A DNA stretch of 10,048 nucleotides from Chitinophagaceae bacterium UBA5175. Its GTDB lineage: Bacteria; Bacteroidota; Bacteroidia; Chitinophagales; Chitinophagaceae. Below are positions 1 to 7,184 of the stretch, in pieces; position 1 is the first letter of the stretch; the number at the start of each line of letters is the position of its first letter. A program made the translations under genes and the position numbers. Location of the stretch: positions 1-10,048 of the forward strand of contig DHWT01000250.1 in the NCBI GenBank assembly GCA_002413325.1, in the 5' to 3' direction. The notes under the pieces were generated by a model. That model was not told the DNA's origin. It searched no databases and saw nothing but the letters and a program-made list of their open reading frames with translations.

Positions 1-2199
1 AAATCAAATCCTTCCCCGGTATATCATGCCGATGTGGTGAAACGGATCCGGACGGGCAACTTCACAGATAACATGAAGGATATTGCGGATTGCGACTGGA
101 TCATTGAAGTGGTGGTGGAAAGGCTGGATATAAAAAAAACCATCTTCGCTGAAGTGGAAAAATGGCGCAGGCCGGGCACCCTGATCAGTTCCAATACATC
201 GGGCATTCCCATACACCTGATGACTGAAGGCCGTTCGGAAGATTTCAGAAAACACTTCTGCGGCACGCATTTTTTTAATCCGCCGAGATATCTGCGCCTC
301 CTGGAAATTATCCCTACGCCGGATACCGATCCGGAGATTGTACAATTTCTTCTGGAATATGGCGATCTCCACCTGGGAAAAACCACCGTCCTCTGCAAGG
401 ACAGTCCTGCCTTTATTGCCAACCGGGTGGGTGTATTCAGCATCATGGCGATCTTCAGTCTTATGGATAAACTCGGTCTGACGATTGACCAGGTGGAGGC
501 CCTTACGGGTACCGTTATCGGCCGTCCCAAATCGGCCACCTTCCGGACAGCAGACGTCGTCGGACTGGATACGCTGGTGAAAGTGGCCAGGGGTGTATAT
601 GAAAATTGCCCGGCGGATGAAGCCCGGGATACTTTTATCATTCCCGCATGGCTCGACAAAATGATTACCAATAACTGGCTCGGCGATAAAACCGGGCAGG
701 GTTTTTTCTCCAAGAGAAAATCTGCATCGGGCGAAAGGGAAATTTTTACACTCGACCTGAAATCGTTTGAATATAAAACTCGTGAGAAAACAAAATTTCC
801 AGGACTGGAAGCCGCCAAACCCGTAGATGACCTTAAAGAACGATTAAAAATCCTGATTCAGGGAAAAGATGCATCGGGCGATTTCTACCGCCAGTTTCAT
901 TATGCGATTTTTTCCTATATATCCCATCGCATTCCGGAAATCAGTGACGAACTATATCGCGTGGACGATGCGATGCGGGCTGGTTTTGGATGGGAGATCG
1001 GTGCCTTCGAAACCTGGGACCTGTTTGGCGTGGAAGAAACGGTAAAGAAAATGGAAGCGGCCGGATACAAAGCGGCTGACTGGGTAAAAGAAATGCTGGC
1101 TGGCGGAACCGGCAGTTTTTACAAAGTGGACAAGGGGCAAAAACTTGCCTATTCGCCCGGGCAGAAAAAATATCTATCTGCGATAAGCGGCGACCCGCAG
1201 GCATTTATCGTGATGCGGAATTTTGAAAACCAGACCCTCTGGAAAAATTCGGCAGCCAGATTATATCATTTGGGTGACGAGGTACTGGGCCTGGAATGGT
1301 ATACCAAGCTGGGAACCATTGGCGGCGAAGTGCTGGAAGGCATCCAGCGGTCTATTGGAATTGCTGAAGAAAAATACAAGGGTCTGGTTATCGCCAATGA
1401 AGCTCAGAATTTTTCTGCCGGCGCCAACGTCGGTATGATCTTCATGCTGGCTGTTGACCAGGAATATGAAGAACTGGATATGGCCGTGCGCTTATTTCAG
1501 AATACGATGATGCGCGCGCGTTATTCTGCCATTCCCGTGGTAGTCGCACCCCAGGGTCTTACGCTGGGAGGTGCCTGTGAGCTGAGCCTGCATGCAGACA
1601 AAGTGGTGCCTGCGGCCGAATCCTATATCGGGCTGGTGGAACTGGGCGTGGGCCTGATACCCGGCGGTGGCGGGTCAAAAGAATTCGCTTTGCGTGCCTC
1701 GGATGAATTGCATGCGGATGAACCGGAAACCATCACACTTAAAAACCGCTTCTTTACCATTGCAACAGCAAAAGTTTCCACTTCTGCGTTTGAAGCATTC
1801 GACATGGGTATCCTGAAAAAAGGAAGGGACTTTGTTTCGATCAACCCGGACCGCCGCATTGCGGATGCAAAAACCGCCGTTCTGGAAATGTACCAGGATG
1901 GATATACAACACCTGTACCGCGCACCGATATCAAAGTATTGGGACGTTCCGCACTGGGCGCGTTATATGCAGGTATTCACGGTATGTGGAGAGGAAACTA
2001 TGCAACGGATCATGATGTGCTGGTGGCCAGAAAGCTGGCTTATGTGATGTGCGGCGGAGACCTGAGCGAACCCGCACTGGTTTCAGAACAATACCTGTTG
2101 GACCTGGAAAGACAGGCTTTCTTATCTCTTTGCGGGGAAAAGAAAACCCTGGAAAGGTTGCAGAGCGTCATCAAATCCGGTAAGCCGGTCAGAAATTAA
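1..2199 (+). CDS. 3-hydroxyacyl-CoA dehydrogenase / enoyl-CoA hydratase fusion, FadN type (5'-partial)
   Basis: This is a bifunctional fatty-acid beta-oxidation enzyme that hydrates trans-2-enoyl-CoA and then oxidises the 3-hydroxyacyl-CoA with NAD, in the cytoplasm. The frame is open at base 1, so the start and the NAD-binding glycine motif lie outside the window. Against FadN of Bacillus (about 790 residues) roughly 60-70 residues are missing from the visible 732. Counting from base 1, the dehydrogenase part keeps SNTS with catalytic Ser67, THFFNP with His90, LLEII with Glu102 and ANRVG with Asn141. The hydratase part at about 420-600 has the oxyanion-hole segment FSAGAN and both catalytic glutamates, Glu527 in GGACEL and Glu547 in GLVELG. 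The end, GKPVRN, fits the FadN family. The dehydrogenase-first order is the reverse of FadB/FadJ. All checked catalytic residues are present, so it should be active. The next gene starts 7 bases after the stop. Confidence 0.93.
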   Translation, partial: KSNPSPVYHADVVKRIRTGNFTDNMKDIADCDWIIEVVVERLDIKKTIFAEVEKWRRPGTLISSNTSGIPIHLMTEGRSEDFRKHFCGTHFFNPPRYLRLLEIIPTPDTDPEIVQFLLEYGDLHLGKTTVLCKDSPAFIANRVGVFSIMAIFSLMDKLGLTIDQVEALTGTVIGRPKSATFRTADVVGLDTLVKVARGVYENCPADEARDTFIIPAWLDKMITNNWLGDKTGQGFFSKRKSASGEREIFTLDLKSFEYKTREKTKFPGLEAAKPVDDLKERLKILIQGKDASGDFYRQFHYAIFSYISHRIPEISDELYRVDDAMRAGFGWEIGAFETWDLFGVEETVKKMEAAGYKAADWVKEMLAGGTGSFYKVDKGQKLAYSPGQKKYLSAISGDPQAFIVMRNFENQTLWKNSAARLYHLGDEVLGLEWYTKLGTIGGEVLEGIQRSIGIAEEKYKGLVIANEAQNFSAGANVGMIFMLAVDQEYEELDMAVRLFQNTMMRARYSAIPVVVAPQGLTLGGACELSLHADKVVPAAESYIGLVELGVGLIPGGGGSKEFALRASDELHADEPETITLKNRFFTIATAKVSTSAFEAFDMGILKKGRDFVSINPDRRIADAKTAVLEMYQDGYTTPVPRTDIKVLGRSALGALYAGIHGMWRGNYATDHDVLVARKLAYVMCGGDLSEPALVSEQYLLDLERQAFLSLCGEKKTLERLQSVIKSGKPVRN

Positions 2200-2206
2200 T
2201 TCAGTC

Positions 2207-3328
2207 ATGGGAAAATTATTATTTGCAGCAGCGGCAGCATCTTTATTTTGTATCACGTCATGCCATAGCAATGAATCCTCCGGTTCCCCTGTGCAGAAAG
2301 CCGATTCATCTTTTGCAATCATCGGGAAAGTGACCGGACTGGATACCGGAATGATTTATATTTTCCATCTGCAAACGGGGAAAACAGATTCTGCTTCGCT
2401 GGATCACGGATTTTTTCAATTCAGGGGGAAAGCGGATTCGGTTGAATACTGCCAGCTCAGACTGGGTGAGCAGCACAAAGGTTTCTTCCTGGAAAACGGA
2501 AAAACAGCCATGCTTATCAAAAAAGATTCACTTCAAAATGCACTGATTTCGGGAACCCCGGTACAGGACGAATACAACGATTATCAAACCCTGTACAGCA
2601 AGCCGCTGACAGACCGGATGTCGGAAGTGGATAAAGCGTATGAAGCCGCCAGTAAAAGAAAGGATACCCGGACCGGGGACAGCCTGGAAAAAGTATTTGA
2701 AAAACTGGATCAGGAACAGAAGCAGCAGGTCGTGGACTATACCCAATCCCATCGGTCTTCTATTGTATCCGTCTTTGAGATTGCCGACATCTTTTCCTAT
2801 GACTTCAGGCTGGGTCAGCTCGACAGTGTATACCGGATGCTGGATTCATCTGTCCGCTCCACTTATTTTGGCAGAACGATTCAAAATACCATTGAGAAAA
2901 CAAAATTGACGGCAGTGGGAAATCCTGCACCGGATTTTTCCAGTAAGGATGTAAACGGCAGGACGGTGTCCCTTGCTTCCTTCAGGGGGAAATATGTACT
3001 CCTGGATTTCTGGGCCAGCTGGTGCGGACCCTGCCGTCTGGAGAATCCGAATATCGTAAAAGCATATCATCAATTTCATGATAAGGGGTTTGACATCCTG
3101 GGTGTGTCGCTCGACGAAACCCGGCCTGAATGGCTGCAGGCCATAAAAAAGGATGGCCTGAACTGGACCCAGGTTTCAGATTTGAAAGGCTGGCAGGCAG
3201 AGGTGGTTTCCCAATATGGTATCAAGGCCATTCCCATGAATTTTCTCCTCGATAAAAACGGGATCATCATAGCGCGGGGTCTGCGGGGAAATGACCTCGG
3301 GAACAAACTTGCTGAACAGCTGCGTTGA
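2207..3328 (+). CDS. TlpA/ResA-like thioredoxin-fold lipoprotein with N-terminal DUF4369-like domain
   Basis: This 373-residue protein is probably a lipid-anchored thiol-disulfide oxidoreductase of the cell envelope. It opens with a basic and hydrophobic signal peptide and a lipobox ITSC, giving Cys19 as the lipidated residue. Residues about 35-125 resemble the DUF4369 beta-rich domain often found before thioredoxin domains in Bacteroidota. A helical, charged middle section follows (about 135-230). Residues about 236-373 form an AhpC/TSA-Redoxin type thioredoxin domain with FWASWCGPC (active-site Cys273 and Cys276) and the cis-proline Pro343 in KAIPMN. Members of this group usually reduce periplasmic disulfides, for example in cytochrome c maturation, but the substrate cannot be read here. 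It lies 7 bases after the beta-oxidation gene and 23 bases before the metzincin gene, which suggests co-transcription. No clear Shine-Dalgarno precedes the ATG, as is normal in Bacteroidota. Confidence 0.9.
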   Translation: MGKLLFAAAAASLFCITSCHSNESSGSPVQKADSSFAIIGKVTGLDTGMIYIFHLQTGKTDSASLDHGFFQFRGKADSVEYCQLRLGEQHKGFFLENGKTAMLIKKDSLQNALISGTPVQDEYNDYQTLYSKPLTDRMSEVDKAYEAASKRKDTRTGDSLEKVFEKLDQEQKQQVVDYTQSHRSSIVSVFEIADIFSYDFRLGQLDSVYRMLDSSVRSTYFGRTIQNTIEKTKLTAVGNPAPDFSSKDVNGRTVSLASFRGKYVLLDFWASWCGPCRLENPNIVKAYHQFHDKGFDILGVSLDETRPEWLQAIKKDGLNWTQVSDLKGWQAEVVSQYGIKAIPMNFLLDKNGIIIARGLRGNDLGNKLAEQLR

Positions 3329-3351
3329 CAGTCCTTTAATTAAGCTGATTT

Positions 3352-4011
3352 ATGGGCGAAGCCGAGTGGTTACAATCCGAATCCATCATCCGCATCCGTT
3401 CGGATTTTTATTTTTATGGAGAAGCCGCTTCGGCGGCCCTTGCCGAAAACATTGCAGCAGATATCTCCAATCACTGGAATCAACCTTCCGGTATCGTGAT
3501 GTTGAAACATATTCCGCACCAGGTTGAATTCGTCATCCGGGGATTTTATCAAAAAGATCTGCCACCGGAAAACGTCTGGTTCAATACGGATCCACGGAAT
3601 AATTATTTCAGGATAGAAGAAGTTTCGCCGGTACACGTATCCTTTGTGGACGGCATTCAATGCAATACCGGGTATTTTAAGCTGGATAACCTGCTGCATA
3701 ATTCCACCACGGCAGCCCATGAATATGGACATACCATCGGCCTGGATCATCCCGGGATACTGGATATCCGGGGCATGGGTCAGCCAGGGATCATGTATCC
3801 GCGCGGGACAGTTTGTGACCCGGCCTTTCAATACGACCCGGCTGCCGAACCCCTTCAGCCCGGCGGCACTATCAATCCCTATACAAGAAAAGTATTACAA
3901 TCCGATATCGATCAGCTCCGCCTGCATAAACTGAGCTGGAATCAAAAAGGATTTGCCATTCTTGGAGACTTCTCGAGTATCTATCATGGAAAAGAAGATT
4001 CCAGCTCATAG
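3352..4011 (+). CDS. Metzincin-type zinc metalloprotease (M10/matrixin-like), no signal peptide
   Basis: This is a 219-residue predicted zinc endopeptidase. It has a complete metzincin zinc site, HEYGHTIGLDH, with ligands His123, His127 and His133 and catalytic Glu124. A plausible Met-turn is GIMYP with Met148, 15 residues after the last histidine, which is a normal distance for matrixin-like enzymes. The N-terminal half looks like the beta/alpha half of such a domain (IIRIRSDFYFYG, then a helix, then VEFVIRGF). The region after the Met-turn ends in a helix with the pattern SDIDQLRLHKL, also typical of M10-like proteins. There is no hydrophobic leader, no propeptide and no cysteine-switch motif. 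The start is well fixed, because an in-frame TGA at 3346-3348 lies one codon before the ATG, so a missed signal peptide upstream is excluded unless the sequence has an error. Substrate and cellular role are unknown; only two cysteines are present, Cys104 and Cys155. Confidence 0.82.
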   Translation: MGEAEWLQSESIIRIRSDFYFYGEAASAALAENIAADISNHWNQPSGIVMLKHIPHQVEFVIRGFYQKDLPPENVWFNTDPRNNYFRIEEVSPVHVSFVDGIQCNTGYFKLDNLLHNSTTAAHEYGHTIGLDHPGILDIRGMGQPGIMYPRGTVCDPAFQYDPAAEPLQPGGTINPYTRKVLQSDIDQLRLHKLSWNQKGFAILGDFSSIYHGKEDSSS

Positions 4012-4022
4012 GCCGCGTATAT

Positions 4023-4043
4023 GTTAATTCATACGTTAATTCA
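4023..4043. repeat. Short direct repeat gttaattca, two copies 12 bases apart
   Basis: The 9-base word gttaattca occurs at 4023-4031 and again at 4035-4043, just after the metzincin stop. The copies are exact with a 3-base gap. It may be chance or a small slippage product, and no function is apparent. Confidence 0.4.
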
Positions 4044-4110
4044 GGCATCCGACTATGGCGTCTATTCTTTCATAAAAAAATACCAGTAAATCCTTTTACC
4101 GGATCAAATC

Positions 4111-4141
4111 ACCGAAAGGGGCTTTATTTATGCCCCGCGGT
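4111..4141. terminator. GC-rich hairpin, weak terminator candidate
   Basis: The arms are ACCG (4111-4114) with CGGT (4138-4141) and GGGGC (4118-4122) with GCCCC (4132-4136), separated by a small internal loop (AAA against G) and closed by a 9-base T/A-rich loop. It lies about 100 bases after the metzincin stop and could end that transcript, but no T-run follows it on the plus strand. It is therefore not a canonical intrinsic terminator; it could instead act as an mRNA 3'-end stabiliser or be chance. Confidence 0.25.
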
Positions 4142-4289
4142 CCTGTTTCTGGCATACCAGGGCCCAATGGAAGCAGGAAAACAATATAGTTCGCCATCCT
4201 GACGGATCTTCCTTCGTATGGAAGGCAAGGCCGGCAGCATATCTTTAACAACCATTTACACGCAGAATAGGATCCCGACAATAATACTC

Positions 4290-4320
4290 TTTGGTAAAAA
4301 CATGTTCCTTTGTATCTTTC
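4290..4320 (+). promoter_or_regulatory. Probable Bacteroidota-type promoter for the M16 operon
   Basis: The known Bacteroidota consensus is TTTG about 19-21 bases before TAnnTTTG. Here TTTG (4290-4293) is followed by 19 bases and then TATCTTTC (4313-4320), which differs from the -7 element only in the last base. Transcription would begin a few bases further on, giving a leader of roughly 110 bases before the ATG at 4436. The position, in the only long gap before co-directional genes, supports the call; no transcript data are available. Confidence 0.45.
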
Positions 4321-4367
4321 AATTGCCGTCCTGTTTATCATGATGGATATAGTTTTTAACAGCCGGA

Positions 4368-4393
4368 TGTTCAGGAGAATAAATCTCTGAACA
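4368..4393 (+). promoter_or_regulatory. 5'-UTR stem-loop upstream of the M16 operon
   Basis: TGTTCAG (4368-4374) pairs perfectly with CTGAACA (4387-4393). Inside, AGA (4376-4378) pairs with TCT (4384-4386) around the 5-base loop ATAAA, leaving G4375 as a single bulge. The hairpin lies 42 bases before the start codon and downstream of the predicted promoter, so it would be in the leader RNA. No T-run follows, so it is not a terminator. Its possible roles are mRNA stability or a protein/RNA binding site, and it matches no riboswitch I know. Confidence 0.4.
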
Positions 4394-4435
4394 GAAAATT
4401 TCAAAAAAGTATTAGGTACATTAAAACCTCGATTA

Positions 4436-5803
4436 ATGAAAAAACTGATCTGCGCACTGGCATTGGCCTTTTTATCTGCGGGCATCTCTGCCCAGCCAAG
4501 GCTTCCTGAACATTATTACTGGGAAAAACTTCCCAACGGACTGGAGATTGTAGTGATCGAAAACGATAAAGTTCCGCTGGCAACCATTGAGATCGCCGTC
4601 AGGAACGGCGCTTTTACCGAGGATTCCAATTATAACGGACTTTCCCATTTGTTTGAGCATATGTTTTTCAAAGCAAACCAGGATTATCCTGACCAGGAAA
4701 AATTCCTGAAACGCACACAGGAACTGGGTGCTATCTGGAACGGGACAACCGGCGACGAACGGGTGAATTATTATTTCACATTTGACAGGGACAGCCTGAA
4801 CGCAGGATTGAAATTTATGAATGCCGCGATTCGTTTCCCGATTTACCGGTCCGAGGATATGAAAAAAGAAAGACCGGTAGTGGACGGGGAGTTTCAGCGC
4901 ATGGAAAGTGATCCCGGTTCCCAGTTATACCTGGCCTGCCAGAGAAAACTCTGGGGCAGCCTGGTCACCCGCAAAAACGCCATCGGCATTCATGAAGTGA
5001 TCAATACCGCCACGCCGGAAAAAATGATGGTCATAAAAAACAAATATTATTACCCGAACAATTCCATCCTCCTGATCTGCGGTGATGTGAAACATGAAGA
5101 CGCTTTTGCCAAAGCAAAAGCAATTTTCGGAAACTGGGCACCAAGTGACTTTGATCCGTTTGCCAAATACCCGATCCCGGAGTTTTTGCCCCTGGTTTCC
5201 ACCGAATATTTCGTGATGGAATCCACGCTTGCCCAAACACCCATCGCCATGTACATGTGGCAGGGTCCGGATACCCGCAACGATTCAGCGTCCACCGTTG
5301 CAGCAGATGTTTTTTTTACCATTCTCGGTATGAATTCCTCCAAATGGCAACAGGCCCTGGTGGACAAAGGACTGACCCCTTTCGCGGCTGCGCAATACCA
5401 TACTGAAAAATATGTAGGCCCTGTGAATGTTTATATCATGCCCAACCCCGCCAGATTAAAAGCCTGCAACGATGAAGTAATAAACCAGATTAAACAATGG
5501 GGGAATGACGATTATTATACAGATGAACAGCTGAAAGACGCAAAAGAAATTTTGCGACGCGACGCAATCCGTCAGAGGGAAAAGCCATCGGCCCTTGCCA
5601 GTTATGTTACCTATAACTGGTGCAGCACTTCCCTCGACTACATGACGGATTATGAAAAGAATTGTCAGAAGATAACCCGGGAGGATATTAAACGATTCAT
5701 CAGCCGGTACATCACAGGAAAACCTTATGTAGCCGGCATGGTCATTAACCCTGCGATGAATAAGAAGCTGAACGCATCTGAAAATTTCAAACCCGGTCTC
5801 TAA
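4436..5803 (+). CDS. M16 family zinc metallopeptidase, catalytic subunit (exported)
   Basis: This 455-residue protein is a pitrilysin/processing-peptidase-like protease and probably the active half of a heterodimer with the next gene. Residues 1-19 form a signal peptide with cleavage likely after ISA, before Gln20, so it should act in the periplasm. The inverted zinc motif HLFEH gives ligands His71 and His75 and catalytic Glu74. The third ligand, Glu152 in VDGEFQ, lies exactly at the family spacing (HxxEH then 76 residues then E). The C-terminal half (about 255-440) is the second M16 domain. It lacks an obvious R...Y substrate-binding pair, and the partner protein supplies one. The length of about 450 fits single-chain two-domain M16B subunits. 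It is the first gene after the predicted promoter, and its stop is 16 bases before the partner's start. The substrate is not known; family members degrade or process peptides. Confidence 0.92.
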   Translation: MKKLICALALAFLSAGISAQPRLPEHYYWEKLPNGLEIVVIENDKVPLATIEIAVRNGAFTEDSNYNGLSHLFEHMFFKANQDYPDQEKFLKRTQELGAIWNGTTGDERVNYYFTFDRDSLNAGLKFMNAAIRFPIYRSEDMKKERPVVDGEFQRMESDPGSQLYLACQRKLWGSLVTRKNAIGIHEVINTATPEKMMVIKNKYYYPNNSILLICGDVKHEDAFAKAKAIFGNWAPSDFDPFAKYPIPEFLPLVSTEYFVMESTLAQTPIAMYMWQGPDTRNDSASTVAADVFFTILGMNSSKWQQALVDKGLTPFAAAQYHTEKYVGPVNVYIMPNPARLKACNDEVINQIKQWGNDDYYTDEQLKDAKEILRRDAIRQREKPSALASYVTYNWCSTSLDYMTDYEKNCQKITREDIKRFISRYITGKPYVAGMVINPAMNKKLNASENFKPGL

Positions 5804-5819
5804 TTTTAAAAACTTAAAC

Positions 5820-7184
5820 ATGCGTATGCAATCCTTTATAAAAAAACTTACAGGCGCGTTGTTGCTGGCAGCCTCTTTCTATACGGCCCTTGCCCAGAAC
5901 AAACCGGCCTATGAGATGACCGTCAACGGCATCAAGGTAATCGTTCAACCCAGCGGGAATGAAATTGTGCAGGTATTAACGGTTATTAAAGGCGGGGTGC
6001 AGAATTACCCGGCGGATCAAGCTGGTATCGAGAGCCTCGCCATCACCGCGCTTACGGAATGTGGAACGAAAAAAGATTCCAAAAACAGCTTTAAGGATAA
6101 ACTGGATAAAGTAAGTGCGGAAATCGGCGGATCTGCCGGAATGGATTATTCTTCCGTAACACTCAATTGTATCAAGAGTGACCTGGACCAGGTATGGCCG
6201 CTGTATGTAGATGCCCTCACGATTCCACTTTTCGACAGCGGTGAATTCGGCCGCATCAAGCAGGACGCTATCAGCAGTTTGAAATCCCAGGCTTCCCGGC
6301 CGGATTTTGCCATCTCAAAAATGGCCAGGGAAACAGCATTTAAAGGAAAAGACTATGCAAAATCCCCGACCGGCGAAGAAGAGACCATCAGTAAACTGAC
6401 TGCCCCTGAAACCAAAGCCTATTATTCCTCCATCCTGACGCGTTCCCGGTTGCTGATCGTGGTAGTGGCAGAACTCGACCGCGTCACCATCGAGAAAAAA
6501 GTGAAAGAACTGACCGAAAATATTCCGGAAGGAAAACCCGTAAAACTGAGCCGTTATAATTATGTGCCTGCACGGAATACGTTCACTGAGGAAAAGAAAG
6601 CCGTGGCGACAAATTATATCCAGGGTATTACAAGCGGTCCCCAGCCGGGAACAGCGGATTTCAACGCGTTTGCCATTGCCATGAACATTTTTTATGACCG
6701 GCAGTTCCTGGAAGTCAGAACCAATAACGGATTATCCTATGCACCCCAAACCCGATTTAACGGCGGATTGACTCCCTATACCCAGATTATGGTGTCAACG
6801 ACCAATCCGGATAAATATATCAGCGTTCTGAACAATCTGCTCGTTAAAACGCATACCGAAGGGTTCAAGCCGGAAGAAGTGAAAAACACAAAGACCGGTT
6901 ATGTGACATCCTTTTATTATAAAATGGAAACCAATGCCGCACAGGCTGCTTCCCTGGCGTCGAATGAAATTCTTTTCAGCGACTGGCGCCGGTCACTTCG
7001 AATCAACGATGATTTGAAAAAGGTAACCGTGGACGATGTGAACAGGGCCTTCAATAAATATGTTAAAGACATTACCTGGGTATATCAGGGCGATACCAGC
7101 AAAGTAAATCCCTCATTATACACCGACGGCCCTCCAAATTCGAAATTGCCGGACAGCCGAATAAATAATGGTAATAAAAATTAG
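5820..7184 (+). CDS. M16 family protein, non-catalytic partner subunit (exported)
   Basis: This 454-residue protein has the M16 fold but no zinc site. Residues 1-25 are a signal peptide with likely cleavage after ALA, before Gln26. Where active members have HxxEH, this protein reads about LAITA (residues 73-77), placed by aligning the following CGT with the usual KGT; no histidine is left. The C-terminal domain keeps the motif RTNNGLSY with Arg300 and Tyr307, the pair that in M16 heterodimers binds the substrate from the inactive subunit. This complementary arrangement with the preceding gene matches known active/inactive pairs such as mitochondrial processing peptidase and bacterial M16B heterodimers. 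Two ATGs are possible, at 5820 and 5826 (MRM), and both give the same mature protein. The stop directly abuts the stop of the convergent minus-strand gene. Confidence 0.9.
   Translation: MRMQSFIKKLTGALLLAASFYTALAQNKPAYEMTVNGIKVIVQPSGNEIVQVLTVIKGGVQNYPADQAGIESLAITALTECGTKKDSKNSFKDKLDKVSAEIGGSAGMDYSSVTLNCIKSDLDQVWPLYVDALTIPLFDSGEFGRIKQDAISSLKSQASRPDFAISKMARETAFKGKDYAKSPTGEEETISKLTAPETKAYYSSILTRSRLLIVVVAELDRVTIEKKVKELTENIPEGKPVKLSRYNYVPARNTFTEEKKAVATNYIQGITSGPQPGTADFNAFAIAMNIFYDRQFLEVRTNNGLSYAPQTRFNGGLTPYTQIMVSTTNPDKYISVLNNLLVKTHTEGFKPEEVKNTKTGYVTSFYYKMETNAAQAASLASNEILFSDWRRSLRINDDLKKVTVDDVNRAFNKYVKDITWVYQGDTSKVNPSLYTDGPPNSKLPDSRINNGNKN

Larger units (their letters stand above)
4012..4435. other. 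Non-coding intergenic region before the M16 gene pair
   Basis: About 424 bases lie between the metzincin stop and the first M16 start. I see no credible gene here: plus-strand frames are broken by stops, and the one longer antisense frame runs into the start of the M16 gene and has no recognisable protein features. It holds a short direct repeat, a GC-rich hairpin, a probable Bacteroidota-type promoter and a stem-loop close to the M16 start, each listed separately. It probably contains the end of the upstream transcript and the promoter plus leader of the M16 operon, although I could not find a convincing intrinsic terminator for the upstream genes. Confidence 0.7.

Noticed and set aside
24..818. 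Antisense open frame of 264 codons inside the FadN-type gene
   Set aside because: The plus-strand frame here carries intact dehydrogenase catalytic motifs; the antisense product is Ser/Arg-rich with no domain and is a shadow.
4021..4089. Possible 22-codon small gene starting at ATG 4021
   Set aside because: It is too short, has no leader, motif or conservation evidence, and lies across the small direct repeat.
4086..4099. Small inverted repeat GTAAA/TTTAC
   Set aside because: It is a 5-bp A/T-rich stem with no T-run behind it; this level of pairing is expected by chance.
4305..4312. Alternative -7 element TTCCTTTG
   Set aside because: It differs from TAnnTTTG by one base, but no TTG/TTTG element lies about 19 bases upstream; the TTTG-N19-TATCTTTC pair fits better.
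4096..4485. Antisense open frame of 129 codons across the intergenic region
   Set aside because: It overlaps the signal-peptide start of the M16 gene, has no recognisable domain and odd composition, and the promoter-like site and stem-loop on the other strand explain the region better.
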